DNA of 64,000 bases from Vibrio hannami (GCF_029589055.1 NZ_JARQZP010000006.1:558001-622000); one strand, 5' to 3'. Shown: positions 49,106 to 58,465, numbered from the stretch's first letter. Translations and numbers: made by a program. The notes: generated by a model not told the origin, from the sequence alone.

Positions 49106-49996
49106 TTACTCCTGATCCAGAGTGTAAAGGTTATGTTCGGCTTTGCCAGCGAACATAATTGCTCCCTCAATAGCGTCGGAGTGAGGTTCGACTATCCAGC
49201 TTTGAACCGGAGGTGACAGCCAGTCTTTTATGCGTTCAGCGATACCACCCATAAGTGCGATTCTTGTTGCTCCTCGTTTATTAAGGGCAACTAAGAACAT
49301 TTCGATATCTTCGGCGGTTTGCTTTAGTAAGCTGATAGCTAACTCATCACCTTGCTGGGCAAACTGGAATATTTGCGGTGAAAACTGACCGTAATCTCTG
49401 GGCTTAGCGGTTTTAGACCACTCAACTATTGAGTCAATGCAGTTATCAAAATGATTCAGTACAAAGGTTGCTAGCGGAGTCATTGTACGAATGCCATCGT
49501 GAGCAAGTAATACTTGCTGGATAAGCCGTAACCCCATAACCGCACCACTTCCCTGATCGGAAATTGGAAACTCTCTTCCGCCAACGACAAATTGTTCATT
49601 TCCGCGAATAAAAATGCCGCAAGAACCGGTTCCAGATATCATAATTGCGCCGTCATCGCCATTGTGTGCGCCGATACATGCACCGTAAGCATCTGTATTT
49701 AATGTGATGCTGGCAAAAGGGTGGGGTTGCGCCATAAATGCTTTCCATGCCGATTTTTGTTCAGCACCAGCAAGTGCCAGCCCAACATGCATATTTTCAA
49801 AGGTACTCTTTGATAATCCACCTTGCTCCACTGCTTCTTCAATGGCAGAAATAATTGAGTCCATCGCTAACTCAACACCCAATAAAATATTGGCACTGCC
49901 ACTTTTCCCTTCGCCAATAAGCTGACCAAGTTCATTTCGGATACGGGCACGACAAGATGTTCCTCCACCGTCGATGCCTACGTAATAGTTCGTCAT
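49106..49996 (-). CDS. N-acetylglucosamine kinase (BadF/BadG ATPase family)
   Basis: A 296-residue sugar kinase of the ASKHA/BadF-BadG family. Phosphate 1 motif GIDGGGTSCRARI (7-19), the GTGSCG phosphate 2 loop (about 121-126) and a GGIAER adenosine-region motif are visible. It phosphorylates GlcNAc (and perhaps GlcN) made by the hydrolases and phosphorylase of this operon, giving the 6-phosphate. It overlaps the upstream GH9 gene by one base (TAATG). Confidence 0.92.
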   Translation of the reverse strand: MTNYYVGIDGGGTSCRARIRNELGQLIGEGKSGSANILLGVELAMDSIISAIEEAVEQGGLSKSTFENMHVGLALAGAEQKSAWKAFMAQPHPFASITLNTDAYGACIGAHNGDDGAIMISGTGSCGIFIRGNEQFVVGGREFPISDQGSGAVMGLRLIQQVLLAHDGIRTMTPLATFVLNHFDNCIDSIVEWSKTAKPRDYGQFSPQIFQFAQQGDELAISLLKQTAEDIEMFLVALNKRGATRIALMGGIAERIKDWLSPPVQSWIVEPHSDAIEGAIMFAGKAEHNLYTLDQE

Positions 49997-51741
49997 TATT
50001 CTTTCTCCCCCGCTGCTTTATCAGGGCTGGTTGCGGTGTACTGACTAATTACAGCCAATAGGAACCAGGCTGCATGAGGTATCCACTGTTCTCCCCAGCG
50101 CCAGTTTTGCAGCATGTCGTTTTTCTGTTTTTCTGGAATAAATGCAATGTCCTGCTCATCCTCAAACCCTGCTGTAACACCGTTACAGATGCCACCTTTA
50201 GCGTTTGAGAATCCAAGCTCCGGTAAGTAGTCCGGATTGTTGTGCCCGTGACCATCCATCATGCAGGTATCGAATGGATTCAAACCTGCAATCCAGTTGA
50301 GAGAATCCTGAGCGTATTTTTCCATCTGTTTTGCGATGGAATTGATCTCGATATGCTCTCGAGATAAGTAGGCAGCACAAGCCAATGAGCCCAGACGAGC
50401 GTTCTCTCCCTGCCACCAGTAACCGGATTCATTATCTTTTGCGACAAAGAATGCATCGCGCTTTTCACCCTGATATTCGCCCGATACGGACTTAACATAT
50501 TGCCTTGGATAACCAAACGGGTTTGTAACCTTTTGGGTTATCATGAGCTCAAAGATCATGGCAAACCCGACTGTTGATTTTATTGATTTTTTTCTCTCTG
50601 AATCTGGTTCAACAGAAAGATATTCACACAATGCGATAACAGGCAACCCTGCCTCTGATGCATGGAAATATGGTCTGTTTCCGCTGTTGTCGGCTGACCA
50701 GTAATTAGCAAAATTAGTATCTGACTTTTGTCGAGAGCACAATCTGTGAGCCCAAAGGCGAGACTCGTTCAGGTAGAGATTTTCACCCGTTGTCCTATAT
50801 AGTTCTATTGCAGCAAGAAGCGCACAATACTCGTCGATAATATTTTCGGTACCGTCAGGGAGGTAGTTAAGATTGCGCTCTAATAAATGGCGGTATCCGA
50901 CAATCGCACATTCTAAATATTGAGGCTGATTAAATTCACCATGATGTTCTAGGCGGGCTGCAGCCGCTAACGCTGCAATGGTAATGCCAGCCCCTTGACG
51001 AAATCCACTCTGAAAATCCTGAGACTTTATGCCCTCTTGTGTTGAGTAGGCACAAATTTCGCGTTGCTCAGTATCCTTACTCCACTTGTCGAATACAGTC
51101 ATGTAGAAGTAGCCATCCGGGCTTTGCATTCTGACAAGGAAGTCTGCACCGTGAAGCGCTTCTTCGATAAGACGTACTTTCAAAAAGGACGGTACATCTT
51201 CTTTTGATTCAAGAAGTTCTAACCCTTTAAGCATGTTCCAGACAACCATTGGTGTCTGTTGTGGGTTGAGGTAGTTCGCATAGGAAAGGTGGCTCAGGTA
51301 TTTACTTACGTCACCAGATGCGTCGTACCATCCGCCACTGACATCAACAGTTTTATTGCTGCCGAGTAGTTGGACTGATTTGTCTTTCTGCTCAAATATG
51401 CCTCCGCAGCGCTGAGACTTAAAGTAATGAAGAAGATCTGAGAAGGTTTGATTAAACAGCAGACCTTCTTCAATCTTAAACACGTGAGAACGGGTCTCTT
51501 CCAGTTGCAAATAATACGAGCCGCTTTGAGAGAAGCTGGTGAAATTGATGCTATAGAAAAGACCACAATACCAGTTTGCCACTGAGCCATGAGAGTAAAG
51601 CGGAAACTCTTTGATAAAAGTGTCCGTTTCACTGTCAAACAGTTTTACAGATAAGGGAAGTTTTAGCTCACTATCTGTCATTAATACTGCCTGTTTCTCT
51701 CCCGTTAACTCATAGCCAATGTGGTTAGTTAGCAACTGCAT
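49996..51741 (-). CDS. GH9 family exo-beta-glucosaminidase-like enzyme
   Basis: A 581-residue GH9 protein with an N-terminal immunoglobulin-like domain (about 1-92) and an (alpha/alpha)6 barrel. The base/nucleophile aspartates lie in SGGWYDASGDVSKY (Asp140, Asp144). Homologues from Vibrio and Photobacterium have been described as exo-beta-D-glucosaminidases acting on partly deacetylated chitooligosaccharides; older annotations say endoglucanase. No signal peptide. I use the ATG at 51741, preceded by GGAGAACGAA; the frame extends 18 codons further without such a site. Confidence 0.88.
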   Translation of the reverse strand: MQLLTNHIGYELTGEKQAVLMTDSELKLPLSVKLFDSETDTFIKEFPLYSHGSVANWYCGLFYSINFTSFSQSGSYYLQLEETRSHVFKIEEGLLFNQTFSDLLHYFKSQRCGGIFEQKDKSVQLLGSNKTVDVSGGWYDASGDVSKYLSHLSYANYLNPQQTPMVVWNMLKGLELLESKEDVPSFLKVRLIEEALHGADFLVRMQSPDGYFYMTVFDKWSKDTEQREICAYSTQEGIKSQDFQSGFRQGAGITIAALAAAARLEHHGEFNQPQYLECAIVGYRHLLERNLNYLPDGTENIIDEYCALLAAIELYRTTGENLYLNESRLWAHRLCSRQKSDTNFANYWSADNSGNRPYFHASEAGLPVIALCEYLSVEPDSERKKSIKSTVGFAMIFELMITQKVTNPFGYPRQYVKSVSGEYQGEKRDAFFVAKDNESGYWWQGENARLGSLACAAYLSREHIEINSIAKQMEKYAQDSLNWIAGLNPFDTCMMDGHGHNNPDYLPELGFSNAKGGICNGVTAGFEDEQDIAFIPEKQKNDMLQNWRWGEQWIPHAAWFLLAVISQYTATSPDKAAGEKE

Positions 51742-51811
51742 TTCGTTCTCCGGTTTAATTTTCTCATCGTCGTTTCCGAGACCTTTAGTCGTCATTTCGC
51801 GACTTTTCCAT

Positions 51812-51887
51812 CGTCATTCCCGCGAAGGCGGGAATCTTGTTAACGGTATATAGCTCGAATAGATTCCTGCCTTCGCAGGAATGACGC
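51812..51887. repeat. Dispersed palindromic repeat, type 1
   Basis: Left hairpin GTCATTCCCGCGAAGGCGGG and right hairpin ATTCCTGCCTTCGCAGGAAT ending in GACG, with inverted outer ends. It lies between the second ATPase gene and the GH9 gene inside the operon, next to a type 2 copy. Confidence 0.85.
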
Positions 51888-51897
51888 GCTTTTTGTT

Positions 51898-51930
51898 CTC
51901 GTTCCCACGGTCTCCGTGGGAATGCATATC
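51898..51930. repeat. Dispersed palindromic repeat, type 2
   Basis: CTCGTTCCCACGGTCTCCG followed by TGGGAATGCATAT, a hairpin from the same family as the 131-bp array. It lies 14 bp from the stop of the second ATPase gene. Confidence 0.85.
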
Positions 51931-51943
51931 AGCCTTTCCCCAA

Positions 51944-52939
51944 TCAACTCTCGTGCAAATAACAACGAACAAAGTGGTTCTCAGAAAGCTGAGTCACTGC
52001 GGGTAGTTGTTCCTTACAACGAGGTGTTGCGTGAGAGCATCGGCCGGCGAAAGGACAGCCTGTTGATGTTGGTGTCCATAGCGGGATCTCGCCCTTGTTC
52101 CCCTTCAGCTTTTCGTGGATCGACTTCTTAGGATCCGGTACTGCTGAAACTAAAAGTTGGGTATACGGATGCTGTGGATCGTGGATGATCTCTTCAGTGT
52201 CACCCCACTCAACCATGTGTCCTACATACATCACCGCCAGATCCTCAGCGATATAACGCGCTGTCGCGATATCGTGAGTGATGTAAAGCAGTGACATCTG
52301 TTTTTCGAACTTCATTTCTTCCATCAGGTTAAGAACACCTGCGCGGATAGAAACGTCTAGCATGGAAGTTGGCTCATCGGCCAATACCACTTCAGCGCCA
52401 ACGGCAATATTCCGGGCAAGGTTTACACGCTGACGCTGACCACCAGAAAGCTGGTGGGGGTATTTGGCTGCGGTTTCTTTTGGCGGGATCAGACCAACTT
52501 GCTCAAGCAGGTCGTAAACGCGCTCTTCCAACTCTTTCTTATTGCCTTTTGTTACCTTCTTATGAATAAGAAGAGGGCGCGCAATATGATGGAAGATAGT
52601 ATGTGTTGGGTTTAGGGAACCAAACGGATCCTGCCAAACCATCTGAATACCTTCGCGGTACTCCATCAGGTCTGCTCTTTTCTTGATTGTCTGAATATCG
52701 CGACCTTTATACTCGATAACGCCATCTGTAGGTGCGTACATCTTTGCTATCATCTTCGCGGTCGTTGACTTACCGGACCCCGACTCACCTACAACAGACA
52801 AACCACGGCTTTTGTACATCTTGAATGACACATCGTTAATTGCGCGCATCATTGGCTGATTAAGTGCATTACTGCTAATTGGGAAATCTTTTACCAGGTT
52901 GTTGCCTTCAACCAGTAATTGTCCAAAATTGTTACTCAT
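51944..52939 (-). CDS. Chitooligosaccharide ABC transporter ATP-binding protein (OppF-like)
   Basis: A 331-residue ATPase of the Opp/Dpp group. Walker A GESGSGKST (51-59), signature HQLSGGQRQR (about 161), Walker B EVVLADEPTS and a C-terminal oligopeptide-transporter domain with a four-cysteine Fe-S-like pattern around CPFAGRCSHATPRC (about 292). It forms a heterodimer with the neighbouring ATPase to drive uptake. The operon position fits VC0616 of V. cholerae. Confidence 0.92.
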   Translation of the reverse strand: MSNNFGQLLVEGNNLVKDFPISSNALNQPMMRAINDVSFKMYKSRGLSVVGESGSGKSTTAKMIAKMYAPTDGVIEYKGRDIQTIKKRADLMEYREGIQMVWQDPFGSLNPTHTIFHHIARPLLIHKKVTKGNKKELEERVYDLLEQVGLIPPKETAAKYPHQLSGGQRQRVNLARNIAVGAEVVLADEPTSMLDVSIRAGVLNLMEEMKFEKQMSLLYITHDIATARYIAEDLAVMYVGHMVEWGDTEEIIHDPQHPYTQLLVSAVPDPKKSIHEKLKGNKGEIPLWTPTSTGCPFAGRCSHATPRCKEQLPAVTQLSENHFVRCYLHES

Positions 52940-52986
52940 AATTAATTCCTGCTCTTATTCCTGACTTCTAACCTATATCCAGACTG

Positions 52987-53970
52987 TTAAGCCGGAACCT
53001 GAACAATCGGCTCACCATACAGGTGGCAGTTAGAGAAGCGGCTAGCCTCAATTTGTCGAAGTATTGTCTGATCTCGTCGACATCTCTCTTCAACACGGTC
53101 ACAACGTGCCTGGAATCGGCAACCTTGTGGTATTTCAAGCAGGTTTAGCGGGTTACCAGGAATACCTGCCAGCTTGGGTTTAGGACCTGTAAGAGGAGGG
53201 AATGAGCTACCCAGCCCTTTGGTATATGGGTGATATGGGTTCTCCAGAATCTCATTCGATGGAGCGACTTCTATTAGTTCACCTGAGTACATAATCCCGA
53301 TGCGATCCGAGAACTCCACCATCAGTGACAAATCATGGGTAATAAATAAGATAGAGAATCCAAACTCTTCTTTTAGTGCGTAGATCTTTTGCAGAATTTC
53401 ACGCTGAACCACCACATCAAGTGCTGTGGTTGGCTCATCCATAATGATCATCTTAGGATTTAGTGCCAGTGCGATTGCAATAACCAGACGCTGTCTCATA
53501 CCACCAGAGAACTGGTGTGGGTAGTCCGTCAGACGACTTGGGTGAATATCAACAATCTCAAGCAGGCCTTCTGCTCGCACTTTTGCCTGCTGGCGAGTCA
53601 TGTTGGTGTGACGCATAATTACGTCACAGAACTGCTCTTCCATGGTCAGTACAGGATTCAGAGCGTTCATCGCACTCTGGAATACCATAGACATCTCGCT
53701 CCAGCGGAAGCCTTGCATGCGGCTGTCACTGTATTTAAGAATATCTTCACCATTAAAGATAACCTCACCGCCACTAATAAATGCTGGTGGCTTATGCAAA
53801 CGCATCAGAGAGAAAGCAACGGTTGATTTACCACAGCCAGATTCACCAGCCAGACCAAATACTTCACCTTTAGCGATGTCGAAACTTACGTTATTACATG
53901 CACGAACGTCTCCGGCGTCGGTAATATAGTCCACGCATAGATTGCGAATTGAAATCAATGGATTAGTCAT
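52987..53970 (-). CDS. Chitooligosaccharide ABC transporter ATP-binding protein (OppD-like)
   Basis: A 327-residue Opp/Dpp-type ATPase. Walker A GESGCGKST (42-50), signature HQFSGGMRQR (about 152), Walker B KMIIMDEPTTALD and the C-terminal extension with CRFQARCDRVEERC (about 282). It pairs with the OppF-like protein encoded 47 bp downstream and is preceded 4 bp upstream by the second permease gene. Confidence 0.92.
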   Translation of the reverse strand: MTNPLISIRNLCVDYITDAGDVRACNNVSFDIAKGEVFGLAGESGCGKSTVAFSLMRLHKPPAFISGGEVIFNGEDILKYSDSRMQGFRWSEMSMVFQSAMNALNPVLTMEEQFCDVIMRHTNMTRQQAKVRAEGLLEIVDIHPSRLTDYPHQFSGGMRQRLVIAIALALNPKMIIMDEPTTALDVVVQREILQKIYALKEEFGFSILFITHDLSLMVEFSDRIGIMYSGELIEVAPSNEILENPYHPYTKGLGSSFPPLTGPKPKLAGIPGNPLNLLEIPQGCRFQARCDRVEERCRRDQTILRQIEASRFSNCHLYGEPIVQVPA

Positions 53971-53974
53971 ATTG

Positions 53975-54997
53975 TTACTCTCCAGTCCATAATGCTTTTT
54001 GTTCAGGTACTACTTCCTGGCGAGACTTTTCGTCTTGTTTTGCCATCTTCTTCCAGCGCTTCATGCCTTTATGAGAGCGAAGCTGTGGGTTTGCGATTTC
54101 ATCGACTGCGAAGTTAAGAAGAGCAAGTCCGGTAACCAGTACAGTCAGTGCGATACAAGGTGCCAATAGCTCCCACCAAGCGCCGATTAGCATTGATGAA
54201 GAAGTCTGTACGTTGTAAAGCATGATGCCCCAGCTAATGGTGTTCGGGTCGCCAAGACCAAGGAAGGAGATAGTCGCTTCCATCATGATTGCGTACATCA
54301 CTGAGCCGATGAAGCTTGCTCCGACGATTGAAATAAGGTTTGGCAGAATCTCTACAAAGATGATTCGCCATGAAGACTCACCCAGTACCTCTGCCGCTTT
54401 TACAAACTCTTTCTCTCTAAGAGCAAGTGTCTGTGAGCGGACGACTCGGGCACCCCAGGCCCAGGAAGTACAGCCTATTATGAGCGCGATGGTGAGTGGC
54501 CCAGCCTCACCGATAAAGGCTGCCACAACAAATAGCAGCGGGAACTGCGGAATAACCAGCATTATGTTCATACAGGCTGTCAGGATATCGTCGACACGGC
54601 CACCGAAGTAACCTGCTGACACGCCAATTACAGTTGCAAGGAAGCAAACAGTAAGACCTGCACCAAAGCCTACAGCAAGAGATACTCGTGCTCCGTAAGC
54701 AACCTGTGCCCAGATATCACGTCCCATACGGGATGTACCCATTACATGGTCTGCTTTTTTAGACAGGTGCATTGTGCGTCTGTCAGTAGCCAGGTTTTCA
54801 GCTACCCAGCCATCTGGGTTGGCTTTAGCTGAGGTTACAACGAAACCAGGATATTCATGTGGATTACCTGTTCTCTTATCTGGTGCGTGCTTGGTTAAAA
54901 GTGGGGCAAACAGCGCGACAAAGATAAAAGTGCTCAGGATAGTGACACCAATCAGTGCCATGCGGTTGCCCAAAATTAGTTTGATAAAGTTTTTCAT
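53975..54997 (-). CDS. Chitooligosaccharide ABC transporter permease (OppC-like)
   Basis: A 340-residue inner-membrane permease with about six helices, an N-terminal OppC segment and a long periplasmic loop (about 35-95). The EAA loop that contacts the ATPase is VKAAEVLGESSWRIIFVEIL (about 198-217). It is transcribed between the first permease (2-bp gap) and the first ATPase. Confidence 0.92.
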   Translation of the reverse strand: MKNFIKLILGNRMALIGVTILSTFIFVALFAPLLTKHAPDKRTGNPHEYPGFVVTSAKANPDGWVAENLATDRRTMHLSKKADHVMGTSRMGRDIWAQVAYGARVSLAVGFGAGLTVCFLATVIGVSAGYFGGRVDDILTACMNIMLVIPQFPLLFVVAAFIGEAGPLTIALIIGCTSWAWGARVVRSQTLALREKEFVKAAEVLGESSWRIIFVEILPNLISIVGASFIGSVMYAIMMEATISFLGLGDPNTISWGIMLYNVQTSSSMLIGAWWELLAPCIALTVLVTGLALLNFAVDEIANPQLRSHKGMKRWKKMAKQDEKSRQEVVPEQKALWTGE

Positions 54998-54999
54998 GA

Positions 55000-55986
55000 T
55001 TATTTACCTCCCTTACGCAGGCGAGGATCAAGCACGACATAAAGCATGTCTGCAAGTAAGTTAAAGAACAGCATAAATAGCGTCATGATAAGAAGCTGTC
55101 CCTGAAGAACCTGATAATCTCGAGCGTGAATAGCATTGAAAAGAACCGTACCCAGCCCCGGATAGTTGAAGATAATTTCGATGATAAGCTGACCACCGAT
55201 AGCCATACCAAGAGACATAGAAAGAGCTGTCACACTTGGTAGCATTGCGTTGCGTGCTGCGTAGTTGAATACCACACGGTTTTCGCTAAGACCCTTACCC
55301 TTCGCCATGGTGATGTAGTCTTCCGCTAGCAGGTTAATCATGTTGTTACGCATGTTAACCAGGAAGCCACCCACCTGAACGATTGAGGCACAGAACAACG
55401 GCAATGCTGCGTGGTAAGCGACATCTTTTATAAATGCCCAGCTTGTCCAATCTGGTGTTGTACCTGCTGTATAAGCGTATCCAGTCGGGAACCACTTAAG
55501 ACCGATTGCAAAAGTAAATACAGCAATCATTGCAATAACGACTTGCGGTACTGCCTGAACAATTAGCATGCCTGGAGTGATCATTGCATCGTACTTACTG
55601 CCTCGTTTCCAGGCTGCAAAAATACCCAGTATCGAGCCAAGAGAGAAAGATAAAAGAACAGCTGTACCGGCTAAAAATAGAGACCAGCCAAATGCGCCGC
55701 CAAGCAGCTCATTAACACTTAGCGGGTAGAATTTGATAGATGTGCCAAGTTCCCAGCTAAGGATGCTCTTAATATAAGTTAGATACTGCACCCATAATGG
55801 ACCATCAACGAAGCCAAGTAGTTGCTTCATCGCTTCGATTCGTTCAGGAGTTACCTGAGTGGTCGCATTAGCAAACATCATTGTGACCGGATCACCCGGC
55901 ATTGCCCGAGGAATAATAAAGTTGAGTGTCGCTGCAACTAACAGCGCAATCATATAGAACGACAATCGTCTTAAAAAATAACCCAT
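55000..55986 (-). CDS. Chitooligosaccharide ABC transporter permease (OppB-like)
   Basis: A 328-residue inner-membrane permease of the DppB/OppB type: an N-terminal helix followed by FIIPRAMPGDPVTMMF, and a C-terminal BPD_transp_1 domain with the EAA loop ITMAKGKGLSENRVVFNYAA (about 225-244). It is the first permease gene after the binding-protein gene, separated from it by 159 bp containing a GC-rich hairpin. Confidence 0.92.
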   Translation of the reverse strand: MGYFLRRLSFYMIALLVAATLNFIIPRAMPGDPVTMMFANATTQVTPERIEAMKQLLGFVDGPLWVQYLTYIKSILSWELGTSIKFYPLSVNELLGGAFGWSLFLAGTAVLLSFSLGSILGIFAAWKRGSKYDAMITPGMLIVQAVPQVVIAMIAVFTFAIGLKWFPTGYAYTAGTTPDWTSWAFIKDVAYHAALPLFCASIVQVGGFLVNMRNNMINLLAEDYITMAKGKGLSENRVVFNYAARNAMLPSVTALSMSLGMAIGGQLIIEIIFNYPGLGTVLFNAIHARDYQVLQGQLLIMTLFMLFFNLLADMLYVVLDPRLRKGGK

Positions 55987-56108
55987 AACTTACACCTTGC
56001 ATTGTCCAGTTTTTTTACCTGATTCTGGTTTCAGACATCCTGAAAAAAGGACGAACTATCCCCTGACGACAAGCGCCATATGTTTAATTAGAGTAGGGGG
56101 GTTTAGGA

Positions 56109-56131
56109 GCAGCGCGCGGTTAGCGCGCTGC
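56109..56131. promoter_or_regulatory. GC-rich hairpin between binding-protein and permease genes
   Basis: GCAGCGCGC/GCGCGCTGC with a five-base loop is a perfect 9-bp stem without a U-tract. Such hairpins after the binding-protein gene often stabilise its mRNA or reduce read-through, so that binding protein exceeds permease. The role is inferred from position. Confidence 0.6.
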
Positions 56132-56145
56132 CGGGAGTGTTACTA

Positions 56146-57819
56146 TTACTTAACTGGTTTCAGGTCTAGTACGTGAAGTAGACGCTCTGGGATACCTGCC
56201 CAAATGTTTGGACGGCCTTTAGCGTTGTCTTCGCTCCACCAACCAGTGAATCGAGTTGTATTGTATTGATACATGTAAGCACCAGACATTACAGGGATTG
56301 TTACCTGATCGTTTGCGATGATCTTCTGGATACCGTGAGCGATAGATAGCTGCTCATCTTTATCCGCAGTCTTGTAGAAGCTGTCTAGTAGGCTATCTAG
56401 CTTCTCATTCTTATAGAAGTGCATAGCAAAGCGAGGCATACCTTCACCTGCTTGCAGTGCTGAGTTATAAGCACTGTTCCAATACAAGTGTGGATCTGCA
56501 CCGTGGAAGTAGTTGGTGTATGCAACGTCGTAGTTTGCTTCTAGCATAGCCTGGTTGTATACCGCAAACTCAGGAGTACGTGCACGTGCTTTGATACCAA
56601 TTTCATTTAGCTGCTCTACGGCTAGCTGAACGGTATTGTTGAAGTCAGTCCAACCGTTTGGAGATTGAATCAGAAGTTCGAAAGACTTACCTGATGGAGT
56701 CTCTACAAAACCATCTTTGTTAGTGTCTTTGAATCCTGCTTTTGCCAAAAGTGCTTGAGCACCTTCAGGGTCGTAAGAGTTGAACTTCTGGTACTTCTTA
56801 TGGGTTGCTTCATCTGACCATGACTCAAATGCGTAGCCAAGGCCTGATGCGAAGTCGTTCACAGTACCACCACCGTAGAACGCGATATCAATGATAGTCT
56901 GACGATCCAGAGCCATAGAGAATGCACGACGGAAATCTACGTTAGAAAGGGCTTCTGCTTTAGCTGCATCTTTGTTTTTAAAGTTCACAACAAACGCTTG
57001 TGTACCTGATGCAGGGTACCAGTAATGGTGATTAGGGCTAGCAGCTGCGTAAGTACGGTCAATATCTGGTACGAAAGAAGAAGTCCAGTCCAGTTCAGAG
57101 TTTACAATTTTACCAAGTAGCTGGTCGTTGTTTGCGATCTGAGGTACACGAAGACAGTCAACTTCCAGGTTGTCATTATCCCAATACTCAGGGTTACGAC
57201 ATTGGATATAGAGCTGTGGAGTAAAGGTGTCGATCTCTGTAAACGGACCTGTACCAACTGGGTTTTCGTTAGTGAACGTTGTTGGGTCTTTTACATCTTT
57301 CCATACGTGCTCAGCAACGATTGGAATAAGAGAAATTTCGTACGGTACGTTTGAGTTTGCTTCTGTTAAAGAGAAGACAACTTTCTTATCGTCTACTTTC
57401 TTAACGCTTTTAACCCACTTGTTGATGCCACGCTGGTCTAGTTCAGGCTTATCACGCAGTAGGTTGTATGTGTAAACAACGTCATCTGCGTTAAATGTTT
57501 CCCCGTCTGACCATTTAACGCCGTCACGTAGTTCAAATGTAACGGTTAGAAGGTCATCAGACATATAATAGTTTTCAGCCAGACGCATTACCGGCGTATT
57601 ACCATGCATTTCATTAAAAACAACAAGAGGTTCGTAGATGAAGTCTGTTGTTGTTCTCAGGTTAGTCGCAAGATAAGGGTTAAAGTTTCTAACCATGGTT
57701 GGATAGAAGTCGGGTACAATAGTTAGCTCACTTCTGGCAGATGCCTGAGCTGAGACGCTTGTAGCTGCAGCAGCGATTACTGCGGATGCAACGATCGTCT
57801 TTTTAATATTGGTAAGCAT
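56146..57819 (-). CDS. cbp: Periplasmic chitooligosaccharide-binding protein (CBP)
   Basis: A 557-residue extracellular solute-binding protein of family 5 (DppA/OppA fold). The signal peptide ends near ASA (about residue 28). Family blocks include VKWSDGETFNADDVVYTY (about 110) and VDFRRAFSMALDRQ (about 287). In V. cholerae CBP (VC0620) unliganded protein holds the sensor ChiS inactive, and chitooligosaccharide binding releases it. First gene of the operon, next to chiS, so this role is strongly suggested here. Confidence 0.94.
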   Translation of the reverse strand: MLTNIKKTIVASAVIAAAATSVSAQASARSELTIVPDFYPTMVRNFNPYLATNLRTTTDFIYEPLVVFNEMHGNTPVMRLAENYYMSDDLLTVTFELRDGVKWSDGETFNADDVVYTYNLLRDKPELDQRGINKWVKSVKKVDDKKVVFSLTEANSNVPYEISLIPIVAEHVWKDVKDPTTFTNENPVGTGPFTEIDTFTPQLYIQCRNPEYWDNDNLEVDCLRVPQIANNDQLLGKIVNSELDWTSSFVPDIDRTYAAASPNHHYWYPASGTQAFVVNFKNKDAAKAEALSNVDFRRAFSMALDRQTIIDIAFYGGGTVNDFASGLGYAFESWSDEATHKKYQKFNSYDPEGAQALLAKAGFKDTNKDGFVETPSGKSFELLIQSPNGWTDFNNTVQLAVEQLNEIGIKARARTPEFAVYNQAMLEANYDVAYTNYFHGADPHLYWNSAYNSALQAGEGMPRFAMHFYKNEKLDSLLDSFYKTADKDEQLSIAHGIQKIIANDQVTIPVMSGAYMYQYNTTRFTGWWSEDNAKGRPNIWAGIPERLLHVLDLKPVK

Positions 57820-57980
57820 AGCTGTTCCTTACTATTTATTTGATTCAGTTAAAAGCAGGTCTTCTGCTTAAACGAACTTGCTTGAATTGCTACCCCAGTT
57901 CCCAGAGGAAGTGGATGGCCTGTAGCGTTAATTCATGAGTAAGAAAACACTTATCCCTTCTTTTCGTCAATTTCCCGTAT

Positions 57981-58054
57981 CGTTAAAAACGTCAAAACCG
58001 CGATAATTAACGTGAAAAACGTAAAAAAAGAACGCTAAACCATAAAAAAGAACG
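57981..58054. repeat. Phased direct repeats in the cbp promoter region
   Basis: CGTTAAAAACGTCAAAA (57981-57997) recurs as CGTGAAAAACGTAAAAA (58011-58027), 30 bp apart; AAAAAAGAACG recurs at 58024 and 58044, 20 bp apart. Spacings near whole helical turns suggest operator copies for one regulator, possibly ChiS. The binding protein is inferred. Confidence 0.55.
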
Positions 58055-58104
58055 ATTATCTTAGTGTGATCTAATACTACTTTTGTCTGTTTTATAGTGT
58101 TTGT

Positions 58105-58116
58105 GTGAGTGCTTAC
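58105..58116. promoter_or_regulatory. SlmA-like binding palindrome
   Basis: GTGAGTGCTTAC resembles the SlmA operator GTGAGTACTCAC with two mismatches. SlmA is known to help activate the chitobiose operon in V. cholerae from a site near this promoter. About 285 bp upstream of the cbp start. Confidence 0.5.
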
Positions 58117-58433
58117 TATTCTTATGTGTTTTTATTATTAAGGGTTTTGTTGTTTTGTTTCTATATGGTGATATTAATCACCCTAAGAAATGTTATGTTA
58201 TTTTTTGGTCACAAATAAAACTGACGATTCGTCGTGATTCATGTCTCAATACTGATAAAAAAATAAACAACAAGCTAATTATCGATGAAATATACGCTCA
58301 TTCTTTTGAATTCCACAGCCTTATTTGTATGTTGTTTTTAAGAGCGAAATATGTGTATTGCAACCAACCTATGAGGATTTGCTAGTTGTTGTTGCTACTG
58401 TGCCTACAAGTGACAAATAACCGGGAAATGGCA

Positions 58434-58465
58434 GAAAAAAGCCTTACTGAGAGTCAGTAAGGCTT
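58434..58465 (-). terminator. Terminator of chiS
   Basis: Read on the minus strand, AGCCTTACTGA/TCAGTAAGGCT with a 3-base loop is followed by six T. It is 20 bp after the stop codon of the C-terminal chiS segment, showing that this segment belongs to the end of a transcript. Confidence 0.92.

Larger units (their letters stand above)
57820..58433. promoter_or_regulatory. Control region of the chitobiose operon
   Basis: This 614-bp AT-rich region lies upstream of cbp. Near the gene it has two sets of direct repeats (57981-58054), and further up a SlmA-like palindrome (58105-58116). I see no credible coding gene in it; a 94-codon plus-strand frame at 58101-58385 is AT-rich, opposes the flanking genes and is rejected. 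Confidence 0.65.

Noticed and set aside
58101..58385. 94-codon plus-strand frame between chiS and cbp
   Set aside because: AT-rich, hydrophobic and irregular composition, no ribosome-binding site of note, and it lies across the control region of the operon.
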